Shown: positions 36,151 through 46,060 of the stretch, piece after piece
Numbering within the stretch: position 1 is the stretch's first letter
How the letters are laid out: every line of letters starts with the position of its first letter
Source: an uncultured Sutterella sp.
Lineage (GTDB): Bacteria > Pseudomonadota > Gammaproteobacteria > Burkholderiales > Burkholderiaceae_F
DNA length: 64,000 nucleotides
Reading direction: 5' to 3'
Assembly: GCA_900767875.1 (NCBI GenBank)
Contig: CAAGAT010000074.1
Coordinates: 1-64,000 of the forward strand
Program-made: the position numbers and the translations under genes
Notes under the pieces: model-generated
What the model saw: the letters and a program-made list of their open reading frames with translations, nothing else
Told to the model about the DNA's origin: nothing
The model's database searches: none

Positions 36151-37827
36151 TTAGGCGCGCTTGACGATCGGCGCGGCGTCGCGCAGCTTGAGCACGCAGT
36201 GGTAGACCACCAGCACCGCCAGCACGATGAGGGCGGCGGCAACCACGAACTGCAGACCGTGGATGAGCCACACGAAGGTGCCGTCCATCCAGGCGCGCAC
36301 GATGCGGATGATGGCCTGCACGAGGGCGGTCATCGTCACGACGAACATGATCGTCATGGGCGCGTAGAGCATCCAGCCCTTGCGGCCGGTCGACTTAAGG
36401 TACACGGCCATGCCGGTGAGCACCAGAGCCGAGAGCAGCTGGTTGGCCGAACCAAAGAGCGGCCAGACGCTCATGTAGCCGGCCATGCAAAGCGCATAGC
36501 CCGCGATCAGCGTCAGGCACGTCGAAAACACCGTGTTGGTAAAGAGCTTTTGAACCGCGGTCTTTTCCTTGCCCGGTTCGGGCGTAAAGAGTTCCTGCAG
36601 CGACATGCGGCCGATGCGGGCCACCGCGTCCACGGAGGTCAGCGCCAGAGCCGAGACGCACATCGTCAGGATGCAGGCGGCCACCTGCTGGGGCACGCCG
36701 AAGATTTCCGTCAGGAAGGCGGCCACGGAGCCCGAGAAGGTCTGGAAGGGCGTGCCCGAGGGCAGCACGCCGTCGGTGGCGGCCGCGCACACGACGATGA
36801 GGGCCACCACGCCGAGCACCACTTCCAAGCACATGGAGCCGTAGCCGACCATGCGCATGTCCTTTTCATTGGAAATCATCTTCGAGCTCGTGCCCGAGCT
36901 CACCAGAGAGTGAAAGCCCGAGACGGCGCCGCAGGCGATCGTCACGAAAAGAATCGGGAAGAGGTCGAGGTTATTGACCGTAAAGCCCGTAAAGGCCGGC
37001 ATGTTGATCGAGGGGTTCTGAATGAACACGCCGATCACGCCGGCGATGATCATGCCGATCAGCAGGAACATCGACAGGTAGTCGCGCGGCTGCTTCAAAA
37101 GCCACATCGGCATCACCGACGCGGCAAAGAGGTAGGCGAAGACCACATAGCGCCAGGTTTCGGCATCGGCGTAGACGGGCAGGTAGATGCCCGCGGTCAC
37201 CATCGCGACCATCAGCACGACGCCGACCACGAACTGCACGCCCGAGGAAGGCTTGCGGTACTTGAGGTACAGACCGAAGAGCACGGCCACGAACATGTAC
37301 AGCAGCGAAATCGACGCGGCGGCCGCGTTGGGCATGACTTGCGTGCCGTCCTTGGCGTAGCCGTTGAACGTATTGGCCACCATGTCGCAGAAGGCGGCGA
37401 TCACGAGCAGCGTAAAGAGCCAGCAAAAGAGCAAAAAGAGCTGACGGCCCGTGCGGCCCACGTAGGACTCGATGATCATGCCGACGGACTTGCCGCCGTT
37501 TTTGACGGACGCATACAGGGCCGAGAAGTCCTGCACGGCGCCGAAGAAGATGCCGCCGATGATCATCCACAACAGAGCCGGAGCCCAGCCGAACATGGCG
37601 GCGATGATCGGGCCGGTGACGGGACCCGCGCCCGTAATGGACGTGAACTGGTGCGCAAACACCACCCAGCGCGACGCCGGGGTAAAATCCTTGCCGTCGT
37701 TTTTCTCCACGGCCGGCGTGGGGCGGTTCGGATCGATCCCCCACGTTTTTTCCAACCACCGCGCATAGCCGAAATAACCAAAGGCCAAGGCCACGATGGC
37801 GATCATCATGATTCCGATCCCGGTCAT
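36151..37827 (-). CDS. cstA: Carbon starvation protein CstA-family transporter
   Basis: This polytopic inner-membrane transporter of the CstA/BtsT family is linked to uptake of peptides or pyruvate. The 558-residue protein has the family's ITGAGPVTGPIIAAMFGW and SGTSSKMISNEKD segments and about 15 hydrophobic segments. It is shorter than E. coli CstA (701) and belongs to the shorter subfamily. AGGGAG precedes the ATG at 37827. It is monocistronic. The substrate cannot be decided from sequence. Confidence 0.9.
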   Translation of the reverse strand: MTGIGIMMIAIVALAFGYFGYARWLEKTWGIDPNRPTPAVEKNDGKDFTPASRWVVFAHQFTSITGAGPVTGPIIAAMFGWAPALLWMIIGGIFFGAVQDFSALYASVKNGGKSVGMIIESYVGRTGRQLFLLFCWLFTLLVIAAFCDMVANTFNGYAKDGTQVMPNAAAASISLLYMFVAVLFGLYLKYRKPSSGVQFVVGVVLMVAMVTAGIYLPVYADAETWRYVVFAYLFAASVMPMWLLKQPRDYLSMFLLIGMIIAGVIGVFIQNPSINMPAFTGFTVNNLDLFPILFVTIACGAVSGFHSLVSSGTSSKMISNEKDMRMVGYGSMCLEVVLGVVALIVVCAAATDGVLPSGTPFQTFSGSVAAFLTEIFGVPQQVAACILTMCVSALALTSVDAVARIGRMSLQELFTPEPGKEKTAVQKLFTNTVFSTCLTLIAGYALCMAGYMSVWPLFGSANQLLSALVLTGMAVYLKSTGRKGWMLYAPMTIMFVVTMTALVQAIIRIVRAWMDGTFVWLIHGLQFVVAAALIVLAVLVVYHCVLKLRDAAPIVKRA

Positions 37828-37967
37828 GATTGTGACTCCCTAAAATTTTTGTGTTTTCCACGCCGACCGCCTATGAGTGGCGTTTTTTCGGCGCAATAGT
37901 CCGCATCTTACGCCGAATGGACGATTACACTAACGTTCACTCACACTTTTTCAGCTAGAGAAATTCC

Positions 37968-38777
37968 ATGACTTTCTTTTCTCCCTCCTACGTCACGGAC
38001 TCCCCGGCCAGTATCGGAAATGTGGAGTTCGGCACGCCCCCCGTCAAAATCCTCTCGAGCGTGTGTGGCCGCAATGCCGAGGAAATGATCGAACAGGCCA
38101 AGGCGATCGAAGAGGCCGGCGCCGACGTCATCGAATGGCGCGCGGACTACTTTGACGAGGCGGGCGACTGGCGCGAGGCCGTGCGCCAAATGAAGGCGGC
38201 CGTCGCCAAGCCGATCCTCTACACCTTCCGCACCCGTGCCGAAGGCGGCGTGTGCACCACTCCCCTGTCGGATACGTCCTACCGCAAAAAGGTGATCGAG
38301 GCGATCGAGTCCGGGCTCTTTGAAGCCGTGGACATTGAGATTGCCCGCGGCCGAGCCGAGCAGCTCGTTGATGCGGCCCGGCAAGCCGGCGTCACGAGCA
38401 TCGTGAGCTGGCACTACCTTGACCCCGAATGGCTCAAAGCCGACGATGTCTCCGACGACACCTTTGTGCGTCTGGCCCAAATGACTGAAGTCAACCCCGA
38501 CATCGTCAAGATCGCCGTCATGCCCACCAAAGCCAATGACATCACCTACTTTATGGATTCGGTGGCCCTCTGGACGGACACGTATCAGCCCCCGGTTATC
38601 GCCATGTGCATGGGCAAAGTCGGCGCCCTCACGCGTGTGGGGGCCTCGGCCTTCGGCTCGTGCGCGACCTTTGCGAGCGCCGCGCAGACCTCGGCCCCGG
38701 GGCAGCTTGATGTGGCCACGACCCGCAAACTGCTTGAGCTTTTCTCCGACGATCCCGAGATCATCCGGCCCGAGTAA
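37968..38777 (+). CDS. aroD: 3-dehydroquinate dehydratase, type I
   Basis: It converts 3-dehydroquinate to 3-dehydroshikimate through a Schiff base. The 269-residue type I enzyme has the EWRAD motif (E56, R58, D60), catalytic His149 (SWHYLD) and Schiff-base Lys181 (VKIAVMP). The substrate-closing loop (SCATFASAAQTSAPGQL) is also present. Type I enzymes can be biosynthetic or catabolic; no other aro genes are adjacent, so its role is not fixed by context. A strong terminator separates it from larA. Confidence 0.95.
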   Translation: MTFFSPSYVTDSPASIGNVEFGTPPVKILSSVCGRNAEEMIEQAKAIEEAGADVIEWRADYFDEAGDWREAVRQMKAAVAKPILYTFRTRAEGGVCTTPLSDTSYRKKVIEAIESGLFEAVDIEIARGRAEQLVDAARQAGVTSIVSWHYLDPEWLKADDVSDDTFVRLAQMTEVNPDIVKIAVMPTKANDITYFMDSVALWTDTYQPPVIAMCMGKVGALTRVGASAFGSCATFASAAQTSAPGQLDVATTRKLLELFSDDPEIIRPE

Positions 38778-38809
38778 GTTTTTGCGCTTTTCTTGATCTG
38801 GGCAAAAGG

Positions 38810-38850
38810 GCGCCTTTCCCGCCGAGGCAATCGGGAAGGCGCCTTTTTTA
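38810..38850 (+). terminator. Terminator of aroD
   Basis: GGCGCCTTTCCCG (38810-38822) pairs with CGGGAAGGCGCC (38833-38844), with one bulge, followed by TTTTTT. Confidence 0.9.
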
Positions 38851-38921
38851 TAATTTTTTGGTTGCGCCGACGGTCTCTGTGCCGGAGCCCCGGCCAAGCA
38901 TCCATTGGAGAAGAGACAAAA

Positions 38922-40193
38922 ATGAAAACCTACGACTTTGCCTACGGCCGCGGCCGCAAACAGTTCTCGATCGACGAGAGCCTGGTTCTCAAGGAAGTTC
39001 GCACCGAAGAATTCACGCCGATGAGCGACGTCAAGCAGGGCGTGCTCGATGCGATCTACAACCCGATCGGCTGCGAGGCGATCGACAAGATCATCAAGCC
39101 GGGCGACACGGTGGCCTTCATCTGCAACGACCCGACGCGCGTGGCCAACAGCTTTGACTTCATGCCCGTGCTCGTCAACGAGATGAACAAGCTCGGCGTC
39201 AAGGACGAAGACATGCACATCGTCTTTTCACTGGGCACGCACCGCGACATGACGCATGAGGAAATGGTCGAAGCCGTGGGTCCGGAAGTGTCCTCGCGCC
39301 TGAAGATGTACAACAGCACGGCCACCAAGGACGAAGACTTCGAATACTTCGGCACGACGAGCCGCGGCACGCCGGTGTGGATCAACAAGCACCTGTGCCA
39401 CGTCGATCACGTGATTCTCACGGGCACGATCGTGCACCACTACTTCTCGGGCTACGGCGGCGGCCGCAAGGCCATTTTGCCCGGCTGCGCCGCGATGGAA
39501 ACCGTGCGCGTCAACCACAGCTTCATGCTCGACAAGAACGCGGCCCTCGGCCGCACCGTCGGCAACCCCTGCTACGAGGATCAGATGGAAGGCGTGGCGC
39601 TTTTTGCCAAGGGCCGCTCGCTTTTCCTCTTTAACGCCATTCTCAACGCCAAGCACCGGTTCCTGCGCATGTTCGCGGGCGACTACATCGCCGCGCACAA
39701 GGAGGCGTGCAAGTTCGTCGACGAAGTCTACGGCTGCGTGATTCCCAAGCTCGCCGACCTCGTGATCGCCTCGTGCGGCGGCTATCCCAAGGACATCAAC
39801 GTCTATCAGATGCAAAAGACGATGGACAACGCCATGTGCGCCGTGCGCGAAGGCGGTGTGGTGATTCTGCTGGCCGACTGCGAGGAAGGCTCGGGCTCGA
39901 AGGTGCTCGAAGAAACCTTCCGTCGCCTCAAGACCCCCGAAGCGATCAAGGCCGAACTCGAGGCCAACTTCCGCATCGGCGCCAACAAGGCCTTTGCCAT
40001 CACGCGTCCGATCTCGCACGCCCGCTACATTCTGGTGACGCGTCTGGATCGGCAGCTCGCCAAGGACATGCTCTTTTCGGGCGCCGTCGACACGGTCGAG
40101 GAAGCGCTTGAAATCGCCAAGCAGTACGTCGGCGACAAGCCCTCGATCATTCTGATGCCCGAAGGCAGCCTCACGGTTCCGCGCGTGGCATAA
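38922..40193 (+). CDS. larA: Nickel-dependent lactate racemase (LarA family)
   Basis: LarA uses the nickel-pincer nucleotide (NPN) cofactor to racemise lactate or related 2-hydroxyacids. The 423-residue protein has the catalytic and cofactor residues at near-identical positions to L. plantarum LarA: H107 (GTHR), H173 (HHYFSGYGGGRK), K183 for the thiohemiacetal/thioamide link, and H199. TGGAGAAGAG provides the ribosome site before ATG 38922. It is followed by larB and larC, which make NPN. LarA homologues differ in substrate, so lactate is the default inference. A terminator-like hairpin lies between larA and larB. Confidence 0.92.
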   Translation: MKTYDFAYGRGRKQFSIDESLVLKEVRTEEFTPMSDVKQGVLDAIYNPIGCEAIDKIIKPGDTVAFICNDPTRVANSFDFMPVLVNEMNKLGVKDEDMHIVFSLGTHRDMTHEEMVEAVGPEVSSRLKMYNSTATKDEDFEYFGTTSRGTPVWINKHLCHVDHVILTGTIVHHYFSGYGGGRKAILPGCAAMETVRVNHSFMLDKNAALGRTVGNPCYEDQMEGVALFAKGRSLFLFNAILNAKHRFLRMFAGDYIAAHKEACKFVDEVYGCVIPKLADLVIASCGGYPKDINVYQMQKTMDNAMCAVREGGVVILLADCEEGSGSKVLEETFRRLKTPEAIKAELEANFRIGANKAFAITRPISHARYILVTRLDRQLAKDMLFSGAVDTVEEALEIAKQYVGDKPSIILMPEGSLTVPRVA

Positions 40194-40232
40194 CGCCTCT
40201 CGGGCCATTGTTTGCCCAATTGTCGCCCATTG

Positions 40233-40268
40233 AGCCCGTGCCCGCCCCCGACGGGGTCCGCGCGGGCT
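40233..40268 (+). terminator. Terminator-like hairpin between larA and larB
   Basis: AGCCCG (40233-40238) pairs with CGGGCT (40263-40268) with CCCC/GGGG pairing inside, followed by AAATTTT. Confidence 0.6.
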
Positions 40269-40304
40269 AAATTTTGAGCAAGCTCCCCAACCGTTTGCCG
40301 CCCT

Positions 40305-40985
40305 ATGTCCGAAACCTTCTCGCCCTGCATTCGTTTTGATCTGGCCCGCAGCGCCCGCATCGGTCTGCCCGAGGCGGTGTTCTGCGAGGGCAAGCCCCGC
40401 CGCGCCCTGCACACGCTGCTCACCCGTTTTGCCCAAGACAAAGCCACGCCCATTCTCTTTACGCGCCTTGACGAAGCGCTCTACCGTTCCTTTGAGGAAG
40501 AGATCACGCGCGTGTACGACTACGACCCCTTAAGCCGCACGGCCTGGAACGCCAAACTGCCCGCACGCCCCGAGGGCAAAGCCGCGATCGTCTCGGCGGG
40601 CACGGCCGACGGCGCCGTGGCGCGCGAGGCCGCACGAACGCTCACGTACCTGGGCTGGCGTTGCGAACTGTTCGAAGACTGCGGCGTGGCCGGTCTGTGG
40701 CGCATTCAAAGCGTCATCGATGAAATCAACACGGCCGACGTGATCGTCGTGACCGCCGGGCTTGACGCCGCCCTGGCCAGCGTGCTCGGGGGCCTGACGC
40801 ACCGCCCGCTCATTGCGGTGCCCACATCCGTGGGATACGGCGTGGCGCAGGGCGGACAGGCGGCCTTGAGCAGCATGCTGAGCTCGTGTGCGCCGGGCGT
40901 GGCCGTCATGAACATCGACAACGGGTACGGGGCCGCCTGCGCCGCCGCCCGCATTCTCAACGCCGTTTATCCGAGCAAGGACTGA
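40305..40985 (+). CDS. larB: NPN cofactor biosynthesis protein LarB (NaAD carboxylase/hydrolase)
   Basis: LarB carboxylates and hydrolyses nicotinic acid adenine dinucleotide in the first step of NPN synthesis. The 226-residue protein has the PurE-like domain with SAGTADGAVAREAA and the active-site Cys in SSCAPGVAVMNIDNG. The N-terminal region FDLARSARIGLPEAVFCEGK matches the family. It precedes larC by 2 bp, so the two are translationally coupled. The sulfur-transferase gene larE is not in the window. Confidence 0.92.
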   Translation: MSETFSPCIRFDLARSARIGLPEAVFCEGKPRRALHTLLTRFAQDKATPILFTRLDEALYRSFEEEITRVYDYDPLSRTAWNAKLPARPEGKAAIVSAGTADGAVAREAARTLTYLGWRCELFEDCGVAGLWRIQSVIDEINTADVIVVTAGLDAALASVLGGLTHRPLIAVPTSVGYGVAQGGQAALSSMLSSCAPGVAVMNIDNGYGAACAAARILNAVYPSKD

Positions 40986-40987
40986 AA

Positions 40988-41776
40988 ATGCCGCATGAAC
41001 ACTCCCACAGCGCCGCGAGCGCCATCTCCCGCCCCGTGCTGACCGTCCGCGTGCACGCCGGCCTGAATGCCGGCAACCTTCTGGCCGGTCTTTTTGCCGT
41101 GAGCGGCATATCCCGCTTTTACAGCGCCGATGCCTTTTTCAAGAGCGTCTTTGCCGGCGCGCAGGCCGCCTTGTCTGTCAAGCCCGTGAGCGTGTGCGGC
41201 ATCGGCGGCGTGACGGCCGTCTTTTCTCTGCCCGAGCAGGGGCACGAGCACGGCCACGTGCACCGCGCTCCGGCCGAGATCCTGCACTACTACGAAACGG
41301 CCGCGTCATTGTCCGAAGGGGCCCTGGAACTGGCCTCGCGCATTTGGCTCACGCTGGCGCAGGCCGAGGCGTCCGTGCACGGCGTGCCGCTTGAGGCCGT
41401 GCACTTTCACGAAGTCGGCCGCATGACCAACATCTGGGCCGTGGGTCTGATTGCCGAACTCTTTGCCGCGCTCAACCCGGTGCGCTTCGTCTCGTCCTCG
41501 CTGCCGCTGGCCGACGGCACGGTGCGCTGCGCGCACGGCCTCGTGCCCAATCCGGCGCCCGCCACCCTGGCGCAGCTCGAGGGCGTGTCGGTGCGCGCCT
41601 ACGAGGGCAGCGGCGAAACCGTCTCGCCCACGGGGCTGGCCATCCTCAAGGGACTCGGCGCCCAATTCGGCGCCTGGCCCGAAATGAGCGTCACGCGACA
41701 GATCACCGCCTTTGCCGAGGGCAAGGTCTTTGAAGGCGCCAACGGCCTCGTCTTTGCCATGGGCCGCGCGCTCTAG
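40988..41776 (+). CDS. larC: LarC-like nickel insertion protein, N-terminal domain only
   Basis: LarC inserts nickel into the NPN precursor in a CTP-dependent reaction. This protein has 262 residues against about 400 or more for full LarC. It covers only the LarC1 half and stops 96 bp before the convergent phosphohexomutase gene, leaving no space for LarC2. Conserved parts are AQAEASVHGVPLEAVHFHEVG (residues about 124-144), CAHGLVPNPAPAT (181-193) and SPTGLAIL (213-220). The N-terminal D-x-SGISGDM motif is replaced by VHAGLNAGNLL (22-32), and the usual acidic residues after HFHEVG are lost. A His-rich stretch (HEHGHVH, 86-92) remains. It may work with a separate LarC2 or have another role. 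Confidence 0.75.
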   Translation: MPHEHSHSAASAISRPVLTVRVHAGLNAGNLLAGLFAVSGISRFYSADAFFKSVFAGAQAALSVKPVSVCGIGGVTAVFSLPEQGHEHGHVHRAPAEILHYYETAASLSEGALELASRIWLTLAQAEASVHGVPLEAVHFHEVGRMTNIWAVGLIAELFAALNPVRFVSSSLPLADGTVRCAHGLVPNPAPATLAQLEGVSVRAYEGSGETVSPTGLAILKGLGAQFGAWPEMSVTRQITAFAEGKVFEGANGLVFAMGRAL

Positions 41777-41802
41777 GGCCGCTTCAGAGCGCACCACATG
41801 CA

Positions 41803-41836
41803 AACGGCGCGCCGAATTTACAATCGGTGCGCCGTT
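41803..41836. terminator. Terminator hairpin between convergent larC and phosphohexomutase genes
   Basis: AACGGCGCGCCGA (41803-41815) pairs with TCGGTGCGCCGTT (41824-41836), with one mismatch; CCTTTTG follows on the plus strand. Confidence 0.65.
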
Positions 41837-41872
41837 GCCTTTTGGGGGCCGCCGTCCCCCTCCTTATCCGCC

Positions 41873-43258
41873 TTAGAACGGGAGTTTGACGCTCGGATCC
41901 ACGGACAAAATGAACTTGGCAAAGCGATCCTTGATGCGCGAGAGCGCTTCGGGCGTATCGCCCTCGACTCGGATCACGGCCACAGGCGTGGTGTTCGAGG
42001 AGCGCGCCAACGCAAAGCCGTCCTTAAATTCCACGCGCAACCCGTCGATGAGAATCACGTCTTCGGCGTCGTCGAACTTGGCCGCTTCGCGCAGCTTTTC
42101 AATGAAGGCCTTGTTCTGCCCTTCCTTTTCAAATTCGATGTGCAGTTCGGGCGTGTTCACGGCCGTGGGAAGTGCATCCAAAACGGCCGACGGATCGGTG
42201 CTGCGGCTCACAATCTCAAGCAGGCGCGCGGCCGCGTACATGCCGTCGTCAAAACCCGGCCAGCGGTCGTCGTTGAAAAAGAGGTGGCCGCTCATTTCAC
42301 CCGCAAAGGGAGCGCCCGTTTCGCGCAAGCGGGCCTTGACGAGCGAGTGGCCCGTGGCGCTGATCGTGGGCACGCCGCCGCGCTCGCGGATCCAGGGCAC
42401 CAGCGCGCGGGTGCACTTGACGTCGTAGATGATCTGAGCGCCCGGATGGCGCTTGAGCACATCCTCGGCAAAAAGCATCATCTGACGGTCCGGATAAATG
42501 ATGTGGCCCGTGCGGGTCACCACGCCGAGGCGGTCGGCGTCGCCGTCAAAGGCAAGGCCGAGTTCGGCATCGCCCTTTTGCACCGCGGCAGTGAGGTCCG
42601 TGAGGTTGGCGGGCTTGCTCGGATCGGGATGGTGATGCGGAAAGTTGCCGTCGATTTCAAAGTAAAGCGGCTCGACCTCGACGCCCAGCCCCTTGAATAG
42701 GCGCGCCGCCAGGGGGCCGGCCACGCCGTTGCCGCAGTCCACGGCCACCTTCATGGGGCGGGCGAGCTTGACGTCGCCGAGAATATTTCCCAGATAGGCG
42801 GGCGTGACGTCCACTTCTTCAATGCGGCCGGGCTTGTCGGCCTTGACGACGTCGCCGGCTTCAATCGCGTCGGCGATGGCGGCGATCTCGTGCCCGAAAA
42901 GCGTCAGGCCCCCGAGCATCATCTTCAGGCCGTTGTACTCGGACGGGTTGTGCGAGCCCGTGACGGCCACGCCCGAGCCGCAGCCGAAATGGTGCGTGGC
43001 AAAGTACAGCACCGGCGTGGGCACCATGCCGATATCCTTGACGTTCACGCCGGCCGAGACGATCCCCCGCATGAGCGCGCCCGTCAGCGAAGGCCCCGAC
43101 AGACGCCCGTCGCGGCCGACGCACACCGTGTCGATGCCCTTGCGGACGGCCCAGGTGCCGAGCACCTCGCCGACGGCACGCACCACCTCTTCGGTGAGGG
43201 TCTTGCCCACGATGCCGCGGATGTCATAGGCCTTGAAAATGGGACGATCAAGCTGCAT
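41873..43258 (-). CDS. algC: Phosphomannomutase/phosphoglucomutase
   Basis: It interconverts hexose 1- and 6-phosphates for LPS and exopolysaccharide precursors. The 461-residue alpha-D-phosphohexomutase has the phosphoserine loop TGSHNPSEYNG and the metal loop DGDADR. The sugar-recognition GEMSGHLFF and the C-terminal phosphate-binding RSSNTTP are also present. AGGAGA 7 bp upstream fixes ATG 43258, although the frame is open to 43525. It diverges from aspS across a 269-bp region. The dual PMM/PGM activity is inferred from the AlgC-type motif set. Confidence 0.92.
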   Translation of the reverse strand: MQLDRPIFKAYDIRGIVGKTLTEEVVRAVGEVLGTWAVRKGIDTVCVGRDGRLSGPSLTGALMRGIVSAGVNVKDIGMVPTPVLYFATHHFGCGSGVAVTGSHNPSEYNGLKMMLGGLTLFGHEIAAIADAIEAGDVVKADKPGRIEEVDVTPAYLGNILGDVKLARPMKVAVDCGNGVAGPLAARLFKGLGVEVEPLYFEIDGNFPHHHPDPSKPANLTDLTAAVQKGDAELGLAFDGDADRLGVVTRTGHIIYPDRQMMLFAEDVLKRHPGAQIIYDVKCTRALVPWIRERGGVPTISATGHSLVKARLRETGAPFAGEMSGHLFFNDDRWPGFDDGMYAAARLLEIVSRSTDPSAVLDALPTAVNTPELHIEFEKEGQNKAFIEKLREAAKFDDAEDVILIDGLRVEFKDGFALARSSNTTPVAVIRVEGDTPEALSRIKDRFAKFILSVDPSVKLPF

Positions 43259-43527
43259 AAATTTTCTCCTGACGCCTGTCGGTTTTGTCTTCGGATGTTG
43301 GGATTGTAGACAGTTCGACTTTTGCCAAGGCCCCGAAGTTGTTTTCGTCTTTTGCAGCCGCGTGCGTCCGTTGAAGGCGCGTTTGCCCTCGGAAGGCGAA
43401 AAACGGCCGCGCAAAGACTGTGCGCAGGCATTAAAATGTGTCTCCATTGTCTCAAAGCCATCCGCTTTGAACGGCTTGGCTCGGTCCGAGACGGACCGAA
43501 ACGGAAAAACCGAAAACCGGAGCAACT

Positions 43528-45330
43528 ATGCGTACCACTTACTGTGGCTTGGTCGATGAGAAGCTGATCGGCCAGACTGTCACCCTTTACGGGTGGGCAC
43601 ACCGTCGTCGCGACCACGGCGGCGTGATTTTTATTGACTTGCGCGACCGTGAAGGCCTCGTTCAGGTGGTTTGCGATCCGGACCGCCCCGATGTGTTCGC
43701 TACGGCCGACAAGATCCGCAACGAATTCTGCCTTTCCGTGGTCGGCACCGTGCGCGCCCGCCCCGAAGGCACCAAGAACGAACACCTGATCTCGGGCGGC
43801 GTCGAAGTTCTGTGCAAGGAACTCGAAATCCTCAATCCGTCCCTGCCGCCCCCCTTCCAGCTCGACGACGACACGGTGAGCGAATCGGCCCGTCTGACCT
43901 ACCGCGTGCTCGACCTGCGCCGTCAGCAGATGCAGAACAACCTCAAGCTGCGCTTTAAGGTGACGCAGGCCTTCCGTCACTTCCTCGACGAGAACGGCTT
44001 CATCGACATCGAAACGCCGTTCCTGACCAAGTCCACGCCCGAAGGCGCCCGCGACTACCTCGTGCCCTCCCGCACGATGGACGGCCACTTCTTCGCGCTG
44101 CCGCAGTCGCCGCAGCTGTTCAAGCAGCTGCTGATGGTCGCCGGCTTTGACCGCTACTATCAGATCGTCAAGTGCTTCCGCGACGAAGACCTTCGTGCCG
44201 ACCGTCAGCCCGAATTCACGCAGGTTGATATTGAAACCTCCTTCCTGAAGGAAGAGGAAATCCGCGACATCATGGAACGGCTCATCCGCCGCGTCTTCAA
44301 GCAGGTTCTCGACGTGAACCTCGAGGCCGACGGCAAACGCTTCCTCGTGATGCCCTACAAGCAGGCCATGGCCGACTACGGTTCGGACAAGCCCGACCTT
44401 CGCGTCAAGCTCAAGCTCGTCGAAGTCACGGACATCGTGGCCGACAGCCAGTTCAAGGTCTTTACGGCCGTCAAGTCCCTGCACAACGGCAAGGTCGTGG
44501 CGCTGCGCGTTCCGGGTGCCGCCGCCATGCCGCGCTCGGAAATCGACGGCTACACGGAATTTGTCAAGATCTACGGCGCCAAGGGCCTGGCCTACATCAA
44601 GATCAACGACGTGACCGCCGGCCGCGAAGGCATGCAGGGTCCCGTGGTCAAGAACCTCTCGGACGAAATCGTCGCCAAGATTGTTGAAGTCACCGGCGCT
44701 CAGTCCGGCGACGTGATCTTCTTCGGCGCCGACAAGGCCAAGATCGTCTACGACAGCCTCGGCGCTCTGCGTCTGAAGATCGGTCACAGCGAATTCGGCA
44801 AGAAGCACGGCCTGTTTGAAGACGCCTGGCGTCCGCTGTGGGTCATCGACTTCCCGATGTTCGAGTACTCCGAAGAGGATCAGCGCTGGGTCGCCTGCCA
44901 CCATCCCTTCACGAGCCCGAAGGACGAATGCGTGGACATGCTCGAAACCGATCCGGAAAACTGCTACGCCAAGGCCTACGACATGGTTCTGAACGGCTGG
45001 GAAATCGGCGGCGGCTCCGTGCGTATCCACCGTGCCGACGTTCAGAGCAAGGTGTTCAGCGCCCTGAAGATCGGTCCGGAAGAAGCCCGCATGAAGTTCG
45101 GCTTCCTGCTCGACGCCCTTCAGTTCGGTGCGCCTCCCCACGGCGGCATCGCCTTCGGTCTGGACCGCATCGTCACCATGATGACCGGTGCGCCGTCCAT
45201 CCGTGATGTGATTGCCTTCCCGAAGACGCAGCGCGCCCAGTGTCTGCTCACCGGCGCTCCGAGCCCGGTCGACGAAAAGCAGCTGCGCGAACTGCACATT
45301 CGCCTGCGCAACGAACCCAAGAAGGATTAA
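43528..45330 (+). CDS. aspS: Aspartyl-tRNA synthetase
   Basis: This class IIb synthetase of 600 residues is of the bacterial type. It has an N-terminal OB anticodon-binding domain (1-105), the catalytic core with motif 2 ([16 protein letters not shown]), and the bacterial GAD insertion at about 290-410. Motif 3 ([11 protein letters not shown]) lies near 545. GGAGCAACT precedes the ATG. It is single-gene, ending in a double hairpin terminator. Confidence 0.98.
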   Translation: MRTTYCGLVDEKLIGQTVTLYGWAHRRRDHGGVIFIDLRDREGLVQVVCDPDRPDVFATADKIRNEFCLSVVGTVRARPEGTKNEHLISGGVEVLCKELEILNPSLPPPFQLDDDTVSESARLTYRVLDLRRQQMQNNLKLRFKVTQAFRHFLDENGFIDIETPFLTKSTPEGARDYLVPSRTMDGHFFALPQSPQLFKQLLMVAGFDRYYQIVKCFRDEDLRADRQPEFTQVDIETSFLKEEEIRDIMERLIRRVFKQVLDVNLEADGKRFLVMPYKQAMADYGSDKPDLRVKLKLVEVTDIVADSQFKVFTAVKSLHNGKVVALRVPGAAAMPRSEIDGYTEFVKIYGAKGLAYIKINDVTAGREGMQGPVVKNLSDEIVAKIVEVTGAQSGDVIFFGADKAKIVYDSLGALRLKIGHSEFGKKHGLFEDAWRPLWVIDFPMFEYSEEDQRWVACHHPFTSPKDECVDMLETDPENCYAKAYDMVLNGWEIGGGSVRIHRADVQSKVFSALKIGPEEARMKFGFLLDALQFGAPPHGGIAFGLDRIVTMMTGAPSIRDVIAFPKTQRAQCLLTGAPSPVDEKQLRELHIRLRNEPKKD

Positions 45331-45347
45331 TCGCCTTCACGGAAAGA

Positions 45348-45418
45348 CTCGGGGAAAAGCCTCTTTTCCCCGAGGCCACACGGCTCGACAAAGCTTGCTT
45401 TGCCGGGCCGTTGTTTTT
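45348..45418 (+). terminator. Tandem hairpins and terminator after aspS
   Basis: A perfect 12-bp stem CTCGGGGAAAAG / CTTTTCCCCGAG (45348-45374) is followed by a second stem (ACGGC.../...GCCGT, 45380-45411) and TGTTTTT. Confidence 0.85.
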
Positions 45419-45540
45419 GGTGCAATCGGAAACAAAATCCGCGGCTCGTGCGCCGACGCTTGCCGCTATACTTGGCTCAAATCGGTGCGACAGACGCCGA
45501 AAATGCAGACTTTCCCCGATACGGGGCCCCGAACAAGACA

Positions 45541-45921
45541 ATGTCCCTTACCTCCACCAAACAACGCCGGGCCATCGGCGAGCGCCTCGCGCAGGAGCGC
45601 AACCGCTTAAGCTACACGCCGCTGCAGATCGCGCAGCTTCTCGGCGTGCCGCTCGAGACCTACGAGCGCTACGAGGCCGGCCTTGAGGATCCGGGCGTGT
45701 TCAACATGCAGCGCCTCTATACGATCGGCTTTGACGTGATGTTCGTCGTCACGGGCGACCGCTACCGTCCGGTGCAGGAGGAAAGCGAGCTGCTGCAGCG
45801 CTTTCGGGAACTGTCGCTGCGCGGCAAGACCTCCATCTTCATGACGTTGGATGCGCTCGAGCGCCTCGCGCCCAACCTCAAGGAAAACATCAAAAAGAAG
45901 TTCCGCGACACGCTCAGCTGA
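45541..45921 (+). CDS. Small XRE-like helix-turn-helix protein
   Basis: The 126-residue cytoplasmic protein has a helix-turn-helix of the XRE/Cro type at about residues 11-55 (IGERLAQERNRLSYTPLQIA, then LGVPLETYERYEAG). It is followed by a 70-residue tail rich in charged residues with no known domain that I recognise. ATG 45541 places the HTH at the N-terminus. It lies between aspS and the AsmA gene with no obvious functional link. It is probably a transcriptional regulator, target unknown. Confidence 0.75.
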   Translation: MSLTSTKQRRAIGERLAQERNRLSYTPLQIAQLLGVPLETYERYEAGLEDPGVFNMQRLYTIGFDVMFVVTGDRYRPVQEESELLQRFRELSLRGKTSIFMTLDALERLAPNLKENIKKKFRDTLS

Positions 45922-46060
45922 CCGCCCCGCCACGCTTTGCAATGGAGCTCCCAACGCTCCTTGCACCCGAAAAACAACAGTTTCATCAAGGAAAGCGCGC
46001 ACGAAGAGCGCCGCCGCAAATCAGATATGGCAAACTGAGAATCCGTTGAGCGCATTTGCC

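Noticed and set aside
35705..36271. Minus-strand frame of 188 codons in the mop upstream region
   Set aside because: It starts inside cstA and runs through the terminator and hairpins; residues are compositionally odd and no ribosome site is present.
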